Made by a program: the position numbers and the translations under genes
From: Sedimenticola_A sp040506425
Lineage (GTDB): Bacteria > Pseudomonadota > Gammaproteobacteria > Chromatiales > Chromatiaceae
Assembly: GCA_965224515.1 (NCBI GenBank)
Contig: OZ245051.1
Coordinates: 2,232,001 to 2,296,000, forward strand
DNA length: 64,000 bases
Direction of reading: 5' to 3'
Shown here: positions 1 through 7,716 of the stretch, piece by piece
How the letters are laid out: every line of letters starts with the position of its first letter
Position numbering within the stretch: position 1 is the first letter of the stretch
Notes under the pieces: model-generated
What the model saw: the letters and a program-made list of their open reading frames with translations, nothing else
Database searches by the model: none
What the model was told of the DNA's origin: nothing

Positions 1-1
1 C

Positions 2-730
2 GCTTCACCTGACGGAAACAGCTGGTACCTGATGTCGGCTGTACCGCTGCCGGGAGAGGACGGTGCAGTGGATGGGTTGATCATATTGGCCAAGGACGTT
101 ACAGAGCATCACCAGATGCAGGTAGAGCGTGAAGCGGTGGCTGCGAATACGGTTCGTGCCCTGGTGACTGTGATCGAACACCGTGATCCGTTCCTCAAGG
201 GTCAGACTGAGTTGACTTTGAAACTGGCAGGGGGGTTGTTCGATATCCTTGGTGTCGAGGCCGATGAACGACATTTTCTCGCCCAGGCGGCCCAGCTCTC
301 CCAGGTTGGTAAATCACTGATTCCGGAGCAACTGTCGAGTCGCACAGACAGGTTGTCCCCTGGTGAGCGAAGGGATGTTCAGAACTCTATCTGCGTTGCA
401 CTGGAGCTGATCGAACCACTGGGTATGCCCGGTGAAGTGTATGAAGCATTGAGCCAGATGTATGAACGTTTGGACGGCTCCGGTTTTCCAAAGGGCATCT
501 CAGGTGATGAGCTGTGCACTCTGGGACAGATTCTCAGCCTGGCTGATACATTGGTTTCGCGTTCATTGCCACGCTCATACCGTCAATCGATTTCCATAGA
601 AGAGACCCTGAAAGTGTATAAAGATCATCCAGGCAAGTATCAATCTTCCCTGGTGACCGCCCTGGAGGAGTTTCTGGCATCCAGTGAGGGTGAAGCGTTT
701 ATATCATGCTTGGAACAGAGCGGCGATTGA
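2..730 (+). CDS. PAS / degenerate HD-GYP signalling protein, 5' end cut by window
   Basis: The frame is open to the left edge, so only the C-terminal part is present. The first ~35 residues look like the end of a PAS domain (W-Y-L-M-S...I-L-A-K-D-V-T-E-H). The rest resembles an HD-GYP c-di-GMP phosphodiesterase, including the segment YERLDGSGFPKGISGDEL. The key metal ligands are missing: the family HDIGK region reads S-Q-V-G-K and the HHE-x-x-DGSGYP segment reads M-Y-E-R-L-D-G-S-G-F-P. It is therefore probably a non-catalytic sensor or binding protein. The ATG at 32 is an internal Met, not a convincing start. The domain assignment is fairly safe; the role is unknown. Confidence 0.75.
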   Translation, partial: ASPDGNSWYLMSAVPLPGEDGAVDGLIILAKDVTEHHQMQVEREAVAANTVRALVTVIEHRDPFLKGQTELTLKLAGGLFDILGVEADERHFLAQAAQLSQVGKSLIPEQLSSRTDRLSPGERRDVQNSICVALELIEPLGMPGEVYEALSQMYERLDGSGFPKGISGDELCTLGQILSLADTLVSRSLPRSYRQSISIEETLKVYKDHPGKYQSSLVTALEEFLASSEGEAFISCLEQSGD

Positions 731-775
731 GCAAGGGTAACCCGTGGCTGATCGTTATCTGTATTGCCGCGGGAT

Positions 776-2278
776 TCACTGTCTTAAATCAGCGAAATTT
801 CGTATCCAGGGTTTTTCAATCCATTGCTGCTCTTTGAGTTGTATGGCTCCTTGCTCGGCATCCTGCATGCTGGCATAGCTGCCTGCGATGACTATAAAAG
901 ACCGGTTTGCCTTTTTGTGGATTGTCACAATTGCAGTGTCGAATGCGTCGCCCAGTTTCCCTGAAACTTCAAGTGCTGATTCCATGCTGCTAAAACTGCC
1001 TACCTGTAGTGTGTAGTAGTCGGCTGGTTGGTTGAGCAGCCAGTCCTGGCTATCCAGGTTACTGCGGGTTTGCTGAAGCCCCTTGATGTCACTGAGGCTT
1101 CTGATCCAGGGGCTGCGCTTATCAACTTTTCCCTCTCGCACCAATTGTTCAGCGGCTTCCTCCGCTTCCCATCTGTTGGTGTAGCTGCCCAAAGTCACCC
1201 CGTACCACTGCTGTCCATAAAGCATAAACGGAAAGACACCGACATCACCGTATTGGCTCACCCTGTTTGCCTCTTCCAGAATATCCCCGGTGTTTCTTGA
1301 ACTGAATATCTGGAACGTGTAGCGCTCGCTCTCCTGTTTTTGCAGCCATCGGCTGTCCATTAATAATCTGTTGATGGAAGAGAGGGTGTCCGATTTCGGC
1401 TGTTGGAATGGCGTAACCTGTACAGCGGTTGCGGAGATGAATAGAGAGGACTCTCCTGAAGTCACCCCGGTGGGTGACTTGATGTCTTTTGCAGGTGCAT
1501 AGGTACTCTCTGTATGGAGCTGCGTTGGTGCGTGATTTTCATCTTGTGGCTGTTTTCTTTTTTTACTCCCGGCAGATGCCTGGCTGCCCCGTCCCTCTGC
1601 AACGAGGTCTGTTGAACCGGAGGACCCTTCGCTGTAGGCGCTTAGTCTCCCCTGTTGCTTCAGGTCGGCAAGGCGTTGGGAGACCGCCTCAATTGAGGTT
1701 GAGTTGCTGCGCAGCAGTTTAGCCAGATCCACTTCGCTCGAATCAGGGTCTATTCCCAGATTTTTCAAGACGCGCTTGGCTCGCCCGGAACCTCTCCTGG
1801 CCGCTCGTCTGAGCATGGAAATACCCTTGCTCAGGTTGTGATGCTTTCCGTCAGAGTCCAGGTAGATCATTGCCAATTCGTATTGGGCCTGGCTCTGCCC
1901 CTGCTCAGCGGCTGCTCGATACCAGTGCATGGCCAGATCAAGATCCTGCTCGACCCAACGCCCATGCTGATAGAAATTGCCCAGGGTATATTGTGCAGCC
2001 GGGAAGTCGTTACCGGCGGCTTCGCTCATCCAGTGGAACGCCTCCGAGCGGTCTGCAGAGACTCCAAGGCCTTCACTGTAGAGTCTGCTGAGATAGTACT
2101 GGGCTCTTGGGTCTCCCTTTTTAGCTGCGGGATACCAGAGATCGAAGGCTGCATCCCACTGTTCATCCATAAAGGCGCGGTAACCCTGGGTTATATCGGA
2201 GGCGAAAGCAGGTTGAACAGCCAGCAGCGCAGTCACGACAAGGCAGGTGGCGGTTCGCTTAAGGAGGGTATGCTTCAT
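776..2278 (-). CDS. Secreted Sel1-repeat protein with two C-terminal SPOR domains
   Basis: 500 aa. A signal peptide (residues 1-26, ending A-F-A) sends it to the periplasm. Residues ~30-175 hold Sel1-type alpha-helical repeats, with recurring A-Q-Y-x-L-x-x-x-Y signatures. Residues ~215-300 are a low-complexity Ser/Thr/Lys linker. Two SPOR-like units follow at about 317-400 and 420-500, containing Y-T-F-Q-I-F-S-S and Y-T-L-Q-V-G-S-F. SPOR domains bind denuded septal peptidoglycan, so a cell-envelope or division-site scaffold is likely. Its 3' end converges on the HD-GYP gene. No enzyme domain is visible. Confidence 0.8.
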   Translation of the reverse strand: MKHTLLKRTATCLVVTALLAVQPAFASDITQGYRAFMDEQWDAAFDLWYPAAKKGDPRAQYYLSRLYSEGLGVSADRSEAFHWMSEAAGNDFPAAQYTLGNFYQHGRWVEQDLDLAMHWYRAAAEQGQSQAQYELAMIYLDSDGKHHNLSKGISMLRRAARRGSGRAKRVLKNLGIDPDSSEVDLAKLLRSNSTSIEAVSQRLADLKQQGRLSAYSEGSSGSTDLVAEGRGSQASAGSKKRKQPQDENHAPTQLHTESTYAPAKDIKSPTGVTSGESSLFISATAVQVTPFQQPKSDTLSSINRLLMDSRWLQKQESERYTFQIFSSRNTGDILEEANRVSQYGDVGVFPFMLYGQQWYGVTLGSYTNRWEAEEAAEQLVREGKVDKRSPWIRSLSDIKGLQQTRSNLDSQDWLLNQPADYYTLQVGSFSSMESALEVSGKLGDAFDTAIVTIHKKANRSFIVIAGSYASMQDAEQGAIQLKEQQWIEKPWIRNFADLRQ

Positions 2279-2373
2279 GGGTGGTTGGGGAGCATCCTGG
2301 CCTCTGGGATTAAGGGGGCTGGCGGTAAGTTTAACTTGAGTGGGGTGTTTGTTTATAGGGGGTGTACGGAGAC

Positions 2374-2455
2374 GGGGCTTGTCGGGCTGAAGCCCGACCT
2401 ACGGGGAGGTGGCATTGAGGTGGGGCTTGTCGGGCTGAAGCCCGACCTACAGGGG
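2374..2455. repeat. Tandem pair of REP-like palindromes
   Basis: Two near-identical copies (2374-2406 and 2422-2455) share GGGGCTTGTCGGGCTGAAGC followed by CCGACCTAC. The core GTCGGGCT-GA-AGCCCGAC is a perfect 8-bp-stem hairpin. They lie between the Sel1-SPOR gene and the sucB terminator. A further copy in the reverse orientation sits inside flgJ (from 30736), so this is a dispersed family and not a local terminator. Confidence 0.85.
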
Positions 2456-2479
2456 CGACAGTTCGAATATTGTTTGGGT

Positions 2480-2519
2480 AAGAAGAAAAAAATACCCGGA
2501 GACCTTCTGGTCTCCGGGC
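2480..2519 (-). terminator. Rho-independent terminator of sucAB
   Basis: Read on the minus strand, a 10-bp perfect stem (CCCGGAGACC / GGTCTCCGGG, positions 2495-2504 and 2509-2518) with a 4-nt loop is followed by TATTTTTTTCTTCTT. It lies 34 bp past the sucB stop codon, the classic intrinsic terminator position. Confidence 0.93.
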
Positions 2520-2552
2520 ACAAGAGGGGATCGGTGAATTCTTTTGAGGCGG

Positions 2553-3767
2553 TCAGATCTGCAGCAGCAGGCGGGCCGGGTCTTCAAGGGCATTCTTGAT
2601 GGTGATAAGGAACTGAACCGCTTCCTTGCCATCAATAATCCTGTGGTCATAGGAGAGTGCCAGGTACATCATGGGGCGTATCACGATCTCTCCGTCTTCC
2701 ACCACCGGGCGCTGCTGGATGTTGTGCATGCCCAGAATGGCGCTCTGGGGTGGGTTTAGGATCGGGGTGGAGAGCATTGATCCGTATACACCACCGTTGG
2801 ATATGGTGAAGGTCCCCCCGGACAGCTCTTCGTAGCTGAGGGTTCCATCATTGGCTTTTTGTCCGAACTCGCGGATCGCTTTTTCGGTTTCGGCAAAGCT
2901 CAGTTGGTCGGTATCACGCAGGATTGGAACCACCAGGCCTCTTGATCCACCCACGGCGATACCGATGTCATAGTAGCCGTGGTAGATGATGTCCTGCCCG
3001 TCGACTGAGGCGTTGACTACCGGGAACTTCTTGAGTGCTTCAACAACAGCTTTGACAAAGAAGGACATGAAGCCCAGTTTGACCTCGTGCCCTTTTTCGA
3101 ACTGATCCTTGTACTTCGCGCGCAGGTCGTTGACCGCTTGCAGGTTCACCTCGTTGAAGGTGGTCAGGATAGCCGCGTTGGATTGCGCCTCGAGTAGTCG
3201 TTCAGCAATGCGCGCACGCAGCCGCGTCATCGGTACACGTTGTTCAGGCCTCTCGCCTTCGATACCTGACTGGGTAATGTCGGGTTCGCTCGGAAGAGAC
3301 GCCGGCGCATGTTTGCTGACCGTGCTCTCGCTCTCTTTTGCGTCCAGGTAGGCCATGACGTCGGATTTGAGAATGCGGCCATCCTTGCCCGTACCCGTGA
3401 TTTCACTGGCATCCACGTTCATCTCTTTGACCAGGCGACGCACCGCCGGGGTCAATACCGGCTCGCCTGCCGGGGTGGCGGCCTGTTCCTGTTTCGCTGC
3501 CTCCTGGGGTGGGGCCTTTGTGCTGACACTGCCCGCCTCAATGGCTCCCAGGAGATCCCCTGCCTGAACGGTATCGCCCTCGCCAGCGCTGATCTGACCC
3601 ATTACGCCGTCACAGGGGGCTGGCACCTCGAGCACAACCTTGTCTGTTTCAAGGTCTACCAGGTTTTCATCTCGCTTTACAGAATCCCCCGGTTTCTTAT
3701 GCCAGGCCAGGATGGTGGCATCGGCAACGGATTCCGGCAGGGCAGGGACGTTGATATTGGTACTCAT
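2553..3767 (-). CDS. sucB: Dihydrolipoyllysine succinyltransferase, E2 of 2-oxoglutarate dehydrogenase
   Basis: 404 aa, normal length for the family. It carries succinyl groups on a swinging lipoyl arm and transfers them to CoA in the TCA cycle. An N-terminal lipoyl domain (1-75) has the lipoylation site D-L-E-T-D-K with Lys43. An Ala/Pro/Glu-rich linker follows, then a peripheral subunit-binding domain (~98-145), then the catalytic acyltransferase domain ending with the H-x-x-x-D-G motif (His375, Asp379). The start ATG overlaps the sucA stop by 4 bp, so the two genes are translationally coupled. No lpd (E3) gene follows; a terminator comes directly after. Confidence 0.97.
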   Translation of the reverse strand: MSTNINVPALPESVADATILAWHKKPGDSVKRDENLVDLETDKVVLEVPAPCDGVMGQISAGEGDTVQAGDLLGAIEAGSVSTKAPPQEAAKQEQAATPAGEPVLTPAVRRLVKEMNVDASEITGTGKDGRILKSDVMAYLDAKESESTVSKHAPASLPSEPDITQSGIEGERPEQRVPMTRLRARIAERLLEAQSNAAILTTFNEVNLQAVNDLRAKYKDQFEKGHEVKLGFMSFFVKAVVEALKKFPVVNASVDGQDIIYHGYYDIGIAVGGSRGLVVPILRDTDQLSFAETEKAIREFGQKANDGTLSYEELSGGTFTISNGGVYGSMLSTPILNPPQSAILGMHNIQQRPVVEDGEIVIRPMMYLALSYDHRIIDGKEAVQFLITIKNALEDPARLLLQI

Positions 3768-6628
3768 TCTTCTGGAGTCCTCCGGTTCATAGACGGATTG
3801 ATACGCCCTGTGAGGGCCTCATCGATTAGGGTTTCCTGCTGCTGAACATGCAGGGGGTAGTAACCAACGGCAGGTGCGGCTGCAGCCTGCCTGCCCACGT
3901 AATAGAGCTTCTTGCCGAGATCCAGCTGGGTGTGAAAACGGTGCTTGATCTGGTCCCAGGCACCCTGGTTCTGGGGCTCTTCCTGACACCAGATCAGCTT
4001 CTCCACGTTGGGATAGGCATTGATCACCTGGTCGAACTGGCCTCTGGGAAATGGGTAGAGTTGTTCAAGCCGGATGATAGCCACATCCCTCAAGCCCCTG
4101 GTGCGTCTTGCCTCCAGTAGCTCGTAATAGACTTTGCCTGAGCAGACTACGATTTTATCGACCTCTGCCGGATCCAGGTCGTCGACCTCTTTCATAACAG
4201 GCTGGAAGCTGCCCGTGGTGAAATCCTCCAGTGGGGAGGTTGCCAGTCGGTGACGCAGCAGGCTCTTTGGTGTCATGACCACCAGCGGTTTCCTCATGGG
4301 GCGCAGCATCTGTCTGCGCAGCATGTGGAATACCTGGGCCGGGGTGGTAGGTACGCAGACCTGTATGTTCTGTTCGGCGCAGAGTTGCAGGTAGCGCTCG
4401 AGGCGGGCGGATGAGTGCTCTGCACCCTGTCCCTCGTAACCGTGGGGCAGGAACATAGTGAGTCCGCAATAGAGCCCCCACTTGGATCCCCCTGCGCTGA
4501 TAAACTGGTCAATGACAACCTGGGCGCCATTGGCAAAGTCTCCGAACTGCGCTTCCCAGATGGTCAGGGCATTTGGCTCAGCTGTGGCGTAACCGTACTC
4601 AAAGCCCAGTACAGCTTCTTCAGAGAGCAGTGAGTCGATGACCAGGAAGTTGGCCTGGTCATCACTGAGATTCTGCAGCGGGATGTAGCTTTCACCATTG
4701 AGCTGGTTATGCACTACCGCGTGGCGGTGAAAGAAGGTGCCTCGGCCGCAGTCCTGTCCGGAGAGGCGTATCGGGTAGCCTTCATCCACCAGCGAGGCAT
4801 AGGCGAGTGTTTCGCCGAAGCCCCAGTCTACAAGTTGGTCTCCGCTGGCCATCTTGTGGCGCTCCTGGAAAATCTTTGCCACCCTGGGGTGGAGCTCGAT
4901 CTCTTCCGGCAGCACCAGCAGACTGTCCGAGAGCTTAAACAATCTCTCGTCAGAAATGGCGGTCTCTGTTGGGTGTTCCCAACCGATATGCCTGTAGGGT
5001 TCCCAGTTCACATGATAGGGGTACGAGAGGTCCTGCAGGGTAGGTCTTGCCACCACGGAGTTTTGCTCCAGGGAGGAGCGGTAATCCTCCACCATGGCGA
5101 GACTCTGGTCAGGCGTGACCACCCCGGCGGCGATCAGTTTGTCCGAGTAGTTGCTCCGGGTGGTGGGCAGCCTGCGGATCTTCTGGTACATCTGGGGTTG
5201 GGTAACAGCTGGTTCGTCGGCCTCGTTGTGTCCGTGACGGCGATAGCAGACCAGGTCGATGATGACGTCCTTGTGGAACTGCTGTCGATAATCCATGGCC
5301 AGACGGGTAACGAATATGACCGCCTCCGGATCATCACCATTGACATGGAATATGGGCGCCTGGACCATTTTCCCCACATCCGTGCAGTAGAGGGTCGAGC
5401 GGGTATCCATGGGGTTGGAGGTAGTAAAGCCGATCTGGTTGTTGACTACGATATGAATTGTTCCGCCAGTGCTGTAGCCCCTGGCCTGGGACATCTGCAG
5501 CGTCTCCATTACCACGCCCTGACCGGCGAAAGCGGAATCGCCATGAATCTGTATCGGCAGAACCTGGTCTCCGGTGCGATCTTCCCTGCGTTGCTGGCGT
5601 GCGCGCACTGATCCTTCGATTACCGGGTTGATGATCTCCAGGTGAGATGGATTGAACCCTAGAACGATGTGGGCAAAGCCGCCGGGAGTCTCAATGTCGG
5701 TGGAGAAACCCATGTGGTATTTCACATCACCCATACTTCTGAACTGGTCAGGACTCTTTTTTCCTTCGAACTCCATGAACAGTTCAGAGGGTGCCTTGCC
5801 CAGTATGTTGGTGAGCACGTTGAGCCGGCCGCGGTGTGCCATGCCTATGACGCTCTCTTTGATGCCCTTTGACCCCCCCCGTTGGATCAGTTCATCAAGC
5901 AGTGGAATAAGTGACTCGCCTCCTTCAAGGGAGAAGCGTTTTTGCCCAACGTAGCGGGTATGCAGGTACTTTTCCATGCCTTCGGCGGCGGTCAGCAGGG
6001 TCAACAGCCAGCGCTGGTCATTCGCATCGAGTTCAGGCTTGGCGCGGTAGCCTTCTACGCGCTTCTGGATCCAGCGCTTTTGCCGGGTGTCCGTGATATG
6101 CATGTACTCGGAGCCGACGTTACCACCGTAGACCTCTTTAACCAGTGAGAGGATCTCCCTGAGCGGCATGCGGTCAGGGGCAAACAGGGAGCCGGTGTTG
6201 AATATGGTATCCATATCCGACTCGCCGAGCCTGTGATAGGCGGGGTCGATATCAGGGACCTCTTCCCTGTCCCTGAGCAGCAGCGGATCGAGATTTGAGT
6301 GCTGATGTCCCCGTACACGCCATGCGTTTATCAGTCTGAGTACGGCAGCCTGCTTTTCTGCGCCAGCGGGAGATATACGTTCGGTGGCGAATTTTCCGGC
6401 AGGGCGTTTCTCTTTTGCAAGGCGGGCAAAGTTGGAACGGACCGGTCCGTGGGCAATATCCGCCTCTTCATTGGCAGACTCCTTGATCATGGTATCAAAG
6501 CGCTTGCGCCACGCTTCATCAACACTGCCGGGATCTTGCAGATAGCGTTCGTACAGATCTTCAATGAACGCTGCGTTTCCGCCGGAGAGGGCCGATGATT
6601 TTCTTAGCAGATCCAGTAATGCACTCAT
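3764..6628 (-). CDS. sucA: 2-oxoglutarate dehydrogenase E1 component (thiamine-diphosphate dependent)
   Basis: 954 aa. It decarboxylates 2-oxoglutarate and hands the succinyl group to SucB. The N-terminus has the E2-binding helix with F-I-E-D-L-Y-E-R-Y-L. The body has the E1o signatures VIGMAHRGRLNVL, GDSAFAGQGVV and a ThDP-binding region around G-D-D-P-E-A. The C-terminal transketolase-like part has SGQDCGRGTFFHRHAV and HGYEGQGAEHSSARLER. It is the first gene of a two-gene operon; sdh genes and sucCD are not adjacent, unlike the enterobacterial arrangement. No confident promoter was found in the 247-bp upstream gap (6629-6875). Confidence 0.97.
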   Translation of the reverse strand: MSALLDLLRKSSALSGGNAAFIEDLYERYLQDPGSVDEAWRKRFDTMIKESANEEADIAHGPVRSNFARLAKEKRPAGKFATERISPAGAEKQAAVLRLINAWRVRGHQHSNLDPLLLRDREEVPDIDPAYHRLGESDMDTIFNTGSLFAPDRMPLREILSLVKEVYGGNVGSEYMHITDTRQKRWIQKRVEGYRAKPELDANDQRWLLTLLTAAEGMEKYLHTRYVGQKRFSLEGGESLIPLLDELIQRGGSKGIKESVIGMAHRGRLNVLTNILGKAPSELFMEFEGKKSPDQFRSMGDVKYHMGFSTDIETPGGFAHIVLGFNPSHLEIINPVIEGSVRARQQRREDRTGDQVLPIQIHGDSAFAGQGVVMETLQMSQARGYSTGGTIHIVVNNQIGFTTSNPMDTRSTLYCTDVGKMVQAPIFHVNGDDPEAVIFVTRLAMDYRQQFHKDVIIDLVCYRRHGHNEADEPAVTQPQMYQKIRRLPTTRSNYSDKLIAAGVVTPDQSLAMVEDYRSSLEQNSVVARPTLQDLSYPYHVNWEPYRHIGWEHPTETAISDERLFKLSDSLLVLPEEIELHPRVAKIFQERHKMASGDQLVDWGFGETLAYASLVDEGYPIRLSGQDCGRGTFFHRHAVVHNQLNGESYIPLQNLSDDQANFLVIDSLLSEEAVLGFEYGYATAEPNALTIWEAQFGDFANGAQVVIDQFISAGGSKWGLYCGLTMFLPHGYEGQGAEHSSARLERYLQLCAEQNIQVCVPTTPAQVFHMLRRQMLRPMRKPLVVMTPKSLLRHRLATSPLEDFTTGSFQPVMKEVDDLDPAEVDKIVVCSGKVYYELLEARRTRGLRDVAIIRLEQLYPFPRGQFDQVINAYPNVEKLIWCQEEPQNQGAWDQIKHRFHTQLDLGKKLYYVGRQAAAAPAVGYYPLHVQQQETLIDEALTGRINPSMNRRTPEE

Positions 6629-6875
6629 TTGGACAATTGACCTATTTTTGAAGGTGGATGGATCAATAAAGCGGATGGTAGCACAAGAAAAATTTTATGG
6701 AAGCGGTATTTAGCATATTAGTATGATCATCCAATTATAGTTGTGTATTTTTCTGGTTTGTACCTTTGGGCTGTCATAGTGACAAGAGGATTTATTCATT
6801 TTTTTCAGGTGGTTATAAAAAAGAAAGTGTTGGGTTATAGTTAGCCGATCTAAGACGAAATAGCAGGATTCAGTG

Positions 6876-7133
6876 ATGGGGCAGAAAAAAAGCCTCAAGA
6901 TTAAAGATACTACCTGGGTACCGCCTCTGAGTATCAGTGCCCTGGAGGCGGATATCGCCTACTTTGATGCCCGGCTGGCCCTTCTGAACGAGAAACCGAA
7001 AACCTACTACGAGGATGCGCAGTTGCGTGCCTGCCAGGAGTTGATCAACACCCTGTCGGGACATGTTGAGAAGTTGCGTGGGTTATCCAAAAAAGGGAAG
7101 AAGGCCAGGGCGGCTAAACAGTCTAAGAAATAG
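6876..7133 (+). CDS. Small basic hypothetical protein
   Basis: 85 aa. I chose the ATG at 6876 because AGGA at 6864-6867 sits 8 nt upstream; an in-frame GTG at 6873 is the alternative. The protein is soluble and mostly helical, with a strongly basic Lys/Arg/Ala tail (K-K-G-K-K-A-R-A-A-K-Q-S-K-K) that could bind nucleic acid. It is divergent from sucA and converges on the nuclease-like gene. I do not recognise the family. Normal codon use and a plausible ribosome site support a real gene. Confidence 0.65.
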   Translation: MGQKKSLKIKDTTWVPPLSISALEADIAYFDARLALLNEKPKTYYEDAQLRACQELINTLSGHVEKLRGLSKKGKKARAAKQSKK

Positions 7134-7151
7134 TGTCGCTGCTGACCTGTA

Positions 7152-7658
7152 TCAGTGGTTTTTCCTGTCCCAGATCCCAAGTTGCCCGTTACGTGCCTGT
7201 TGTTCGGCCTGTTTATACCTGCGGACTGCTGCTGGATCATTCAATTCTGATGTTGCTTCAATCCCAAGGCCGGCTTTCAGCATTCTCAGGCTTATATCGC
7301 TCCCGCCGTAGGAGACCCTGGCAATAATTGCGCTGCCAGGGGGTTGTCGAAGTTGGCTTATCTCAATAAGGCGTCCTGCTATCAGCGTTTTGAGGTGGCG
7401 TTTGGCCGCTTGTCCTAAACGTGATGAGAGATGTGGGGTCTGAATCCCCTGCAACTTGATGTTATAGACCCTTTTGTTTCCAGCGGAGAACAGCAGTTGG
7501 TCACCAGCAACTATCTCTACCGGGTAGCCGGTAATGCTCCTTTGCTGGGCATAGGCGGCAGGGGAGAGGAGAATCAGAGCTGCCAACAGGAAGGCCGGGC
7601 TCGGATATCCCCGGGTCCTGGCGGCAACACTGGATTTCTCCGTATCTGATCTGGTCAC
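7152..7658 (-). CDS. Secreted staphylococcal-nuclease-like protein, catalytic residues replaced
   Basis: 168 aa with an N-terminal hydrophobic signal segment (about residues 22-38, ending A-Y-A). The remainder matches the SNase OB-fold pattern: G-D-Q-L-L-F, I-K-L-Q-G-I-Q-T-P, an A-K-R-H-L helix, M-L-K-A-G-L-G and a final G-I-W-D. In active SNases the strand reads R-L-x-G-I-D-x-P-E; here the Arg is Lys and the Glu is His, and the second catalytic Arg is not apparent. It is probably a non-catalytic envelope-associated binding protein. The fold call is moderately sure; loss of activity is inferred. Confidence 0.68.
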   Translation of the reverse strand: MTRSDTEKSSVAARTRGYPSPAFLLAALILLSPAAYAQQRSITGYPVEIVAGDQLLFSAGNKRVYNIKLQGIQTPHLSSRLGQAAKRHLKTLIAGRLIEISQLRQPPGSAIIARVSYGGSDISLRMLKAGLGIEATSELNDPAAVRRYKQAEQQARNGQLGIWDRKNH

Positions 7659-7716
7659 GTTATTGCCTGTTCAGTTCGGGATGTCCCGAGAGGGTGGTGG
7701 AAACTGATCGAGTTGT

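Noticed and set aside
1838..2599. 253-codon plus-strand ORF opposite the Sel1-SPOR gene
   Set aside because: It is antisense to a clear signal-peptide/Sel1/SPOR gene, runs through the REP pair and terminator, and has no protein-like motifs.
6710..6898. 62-codon minus-strand ORF upstream of sucA
   Set aside because: Overlaps the start of a better plus-strand gene and has no ribosome site.
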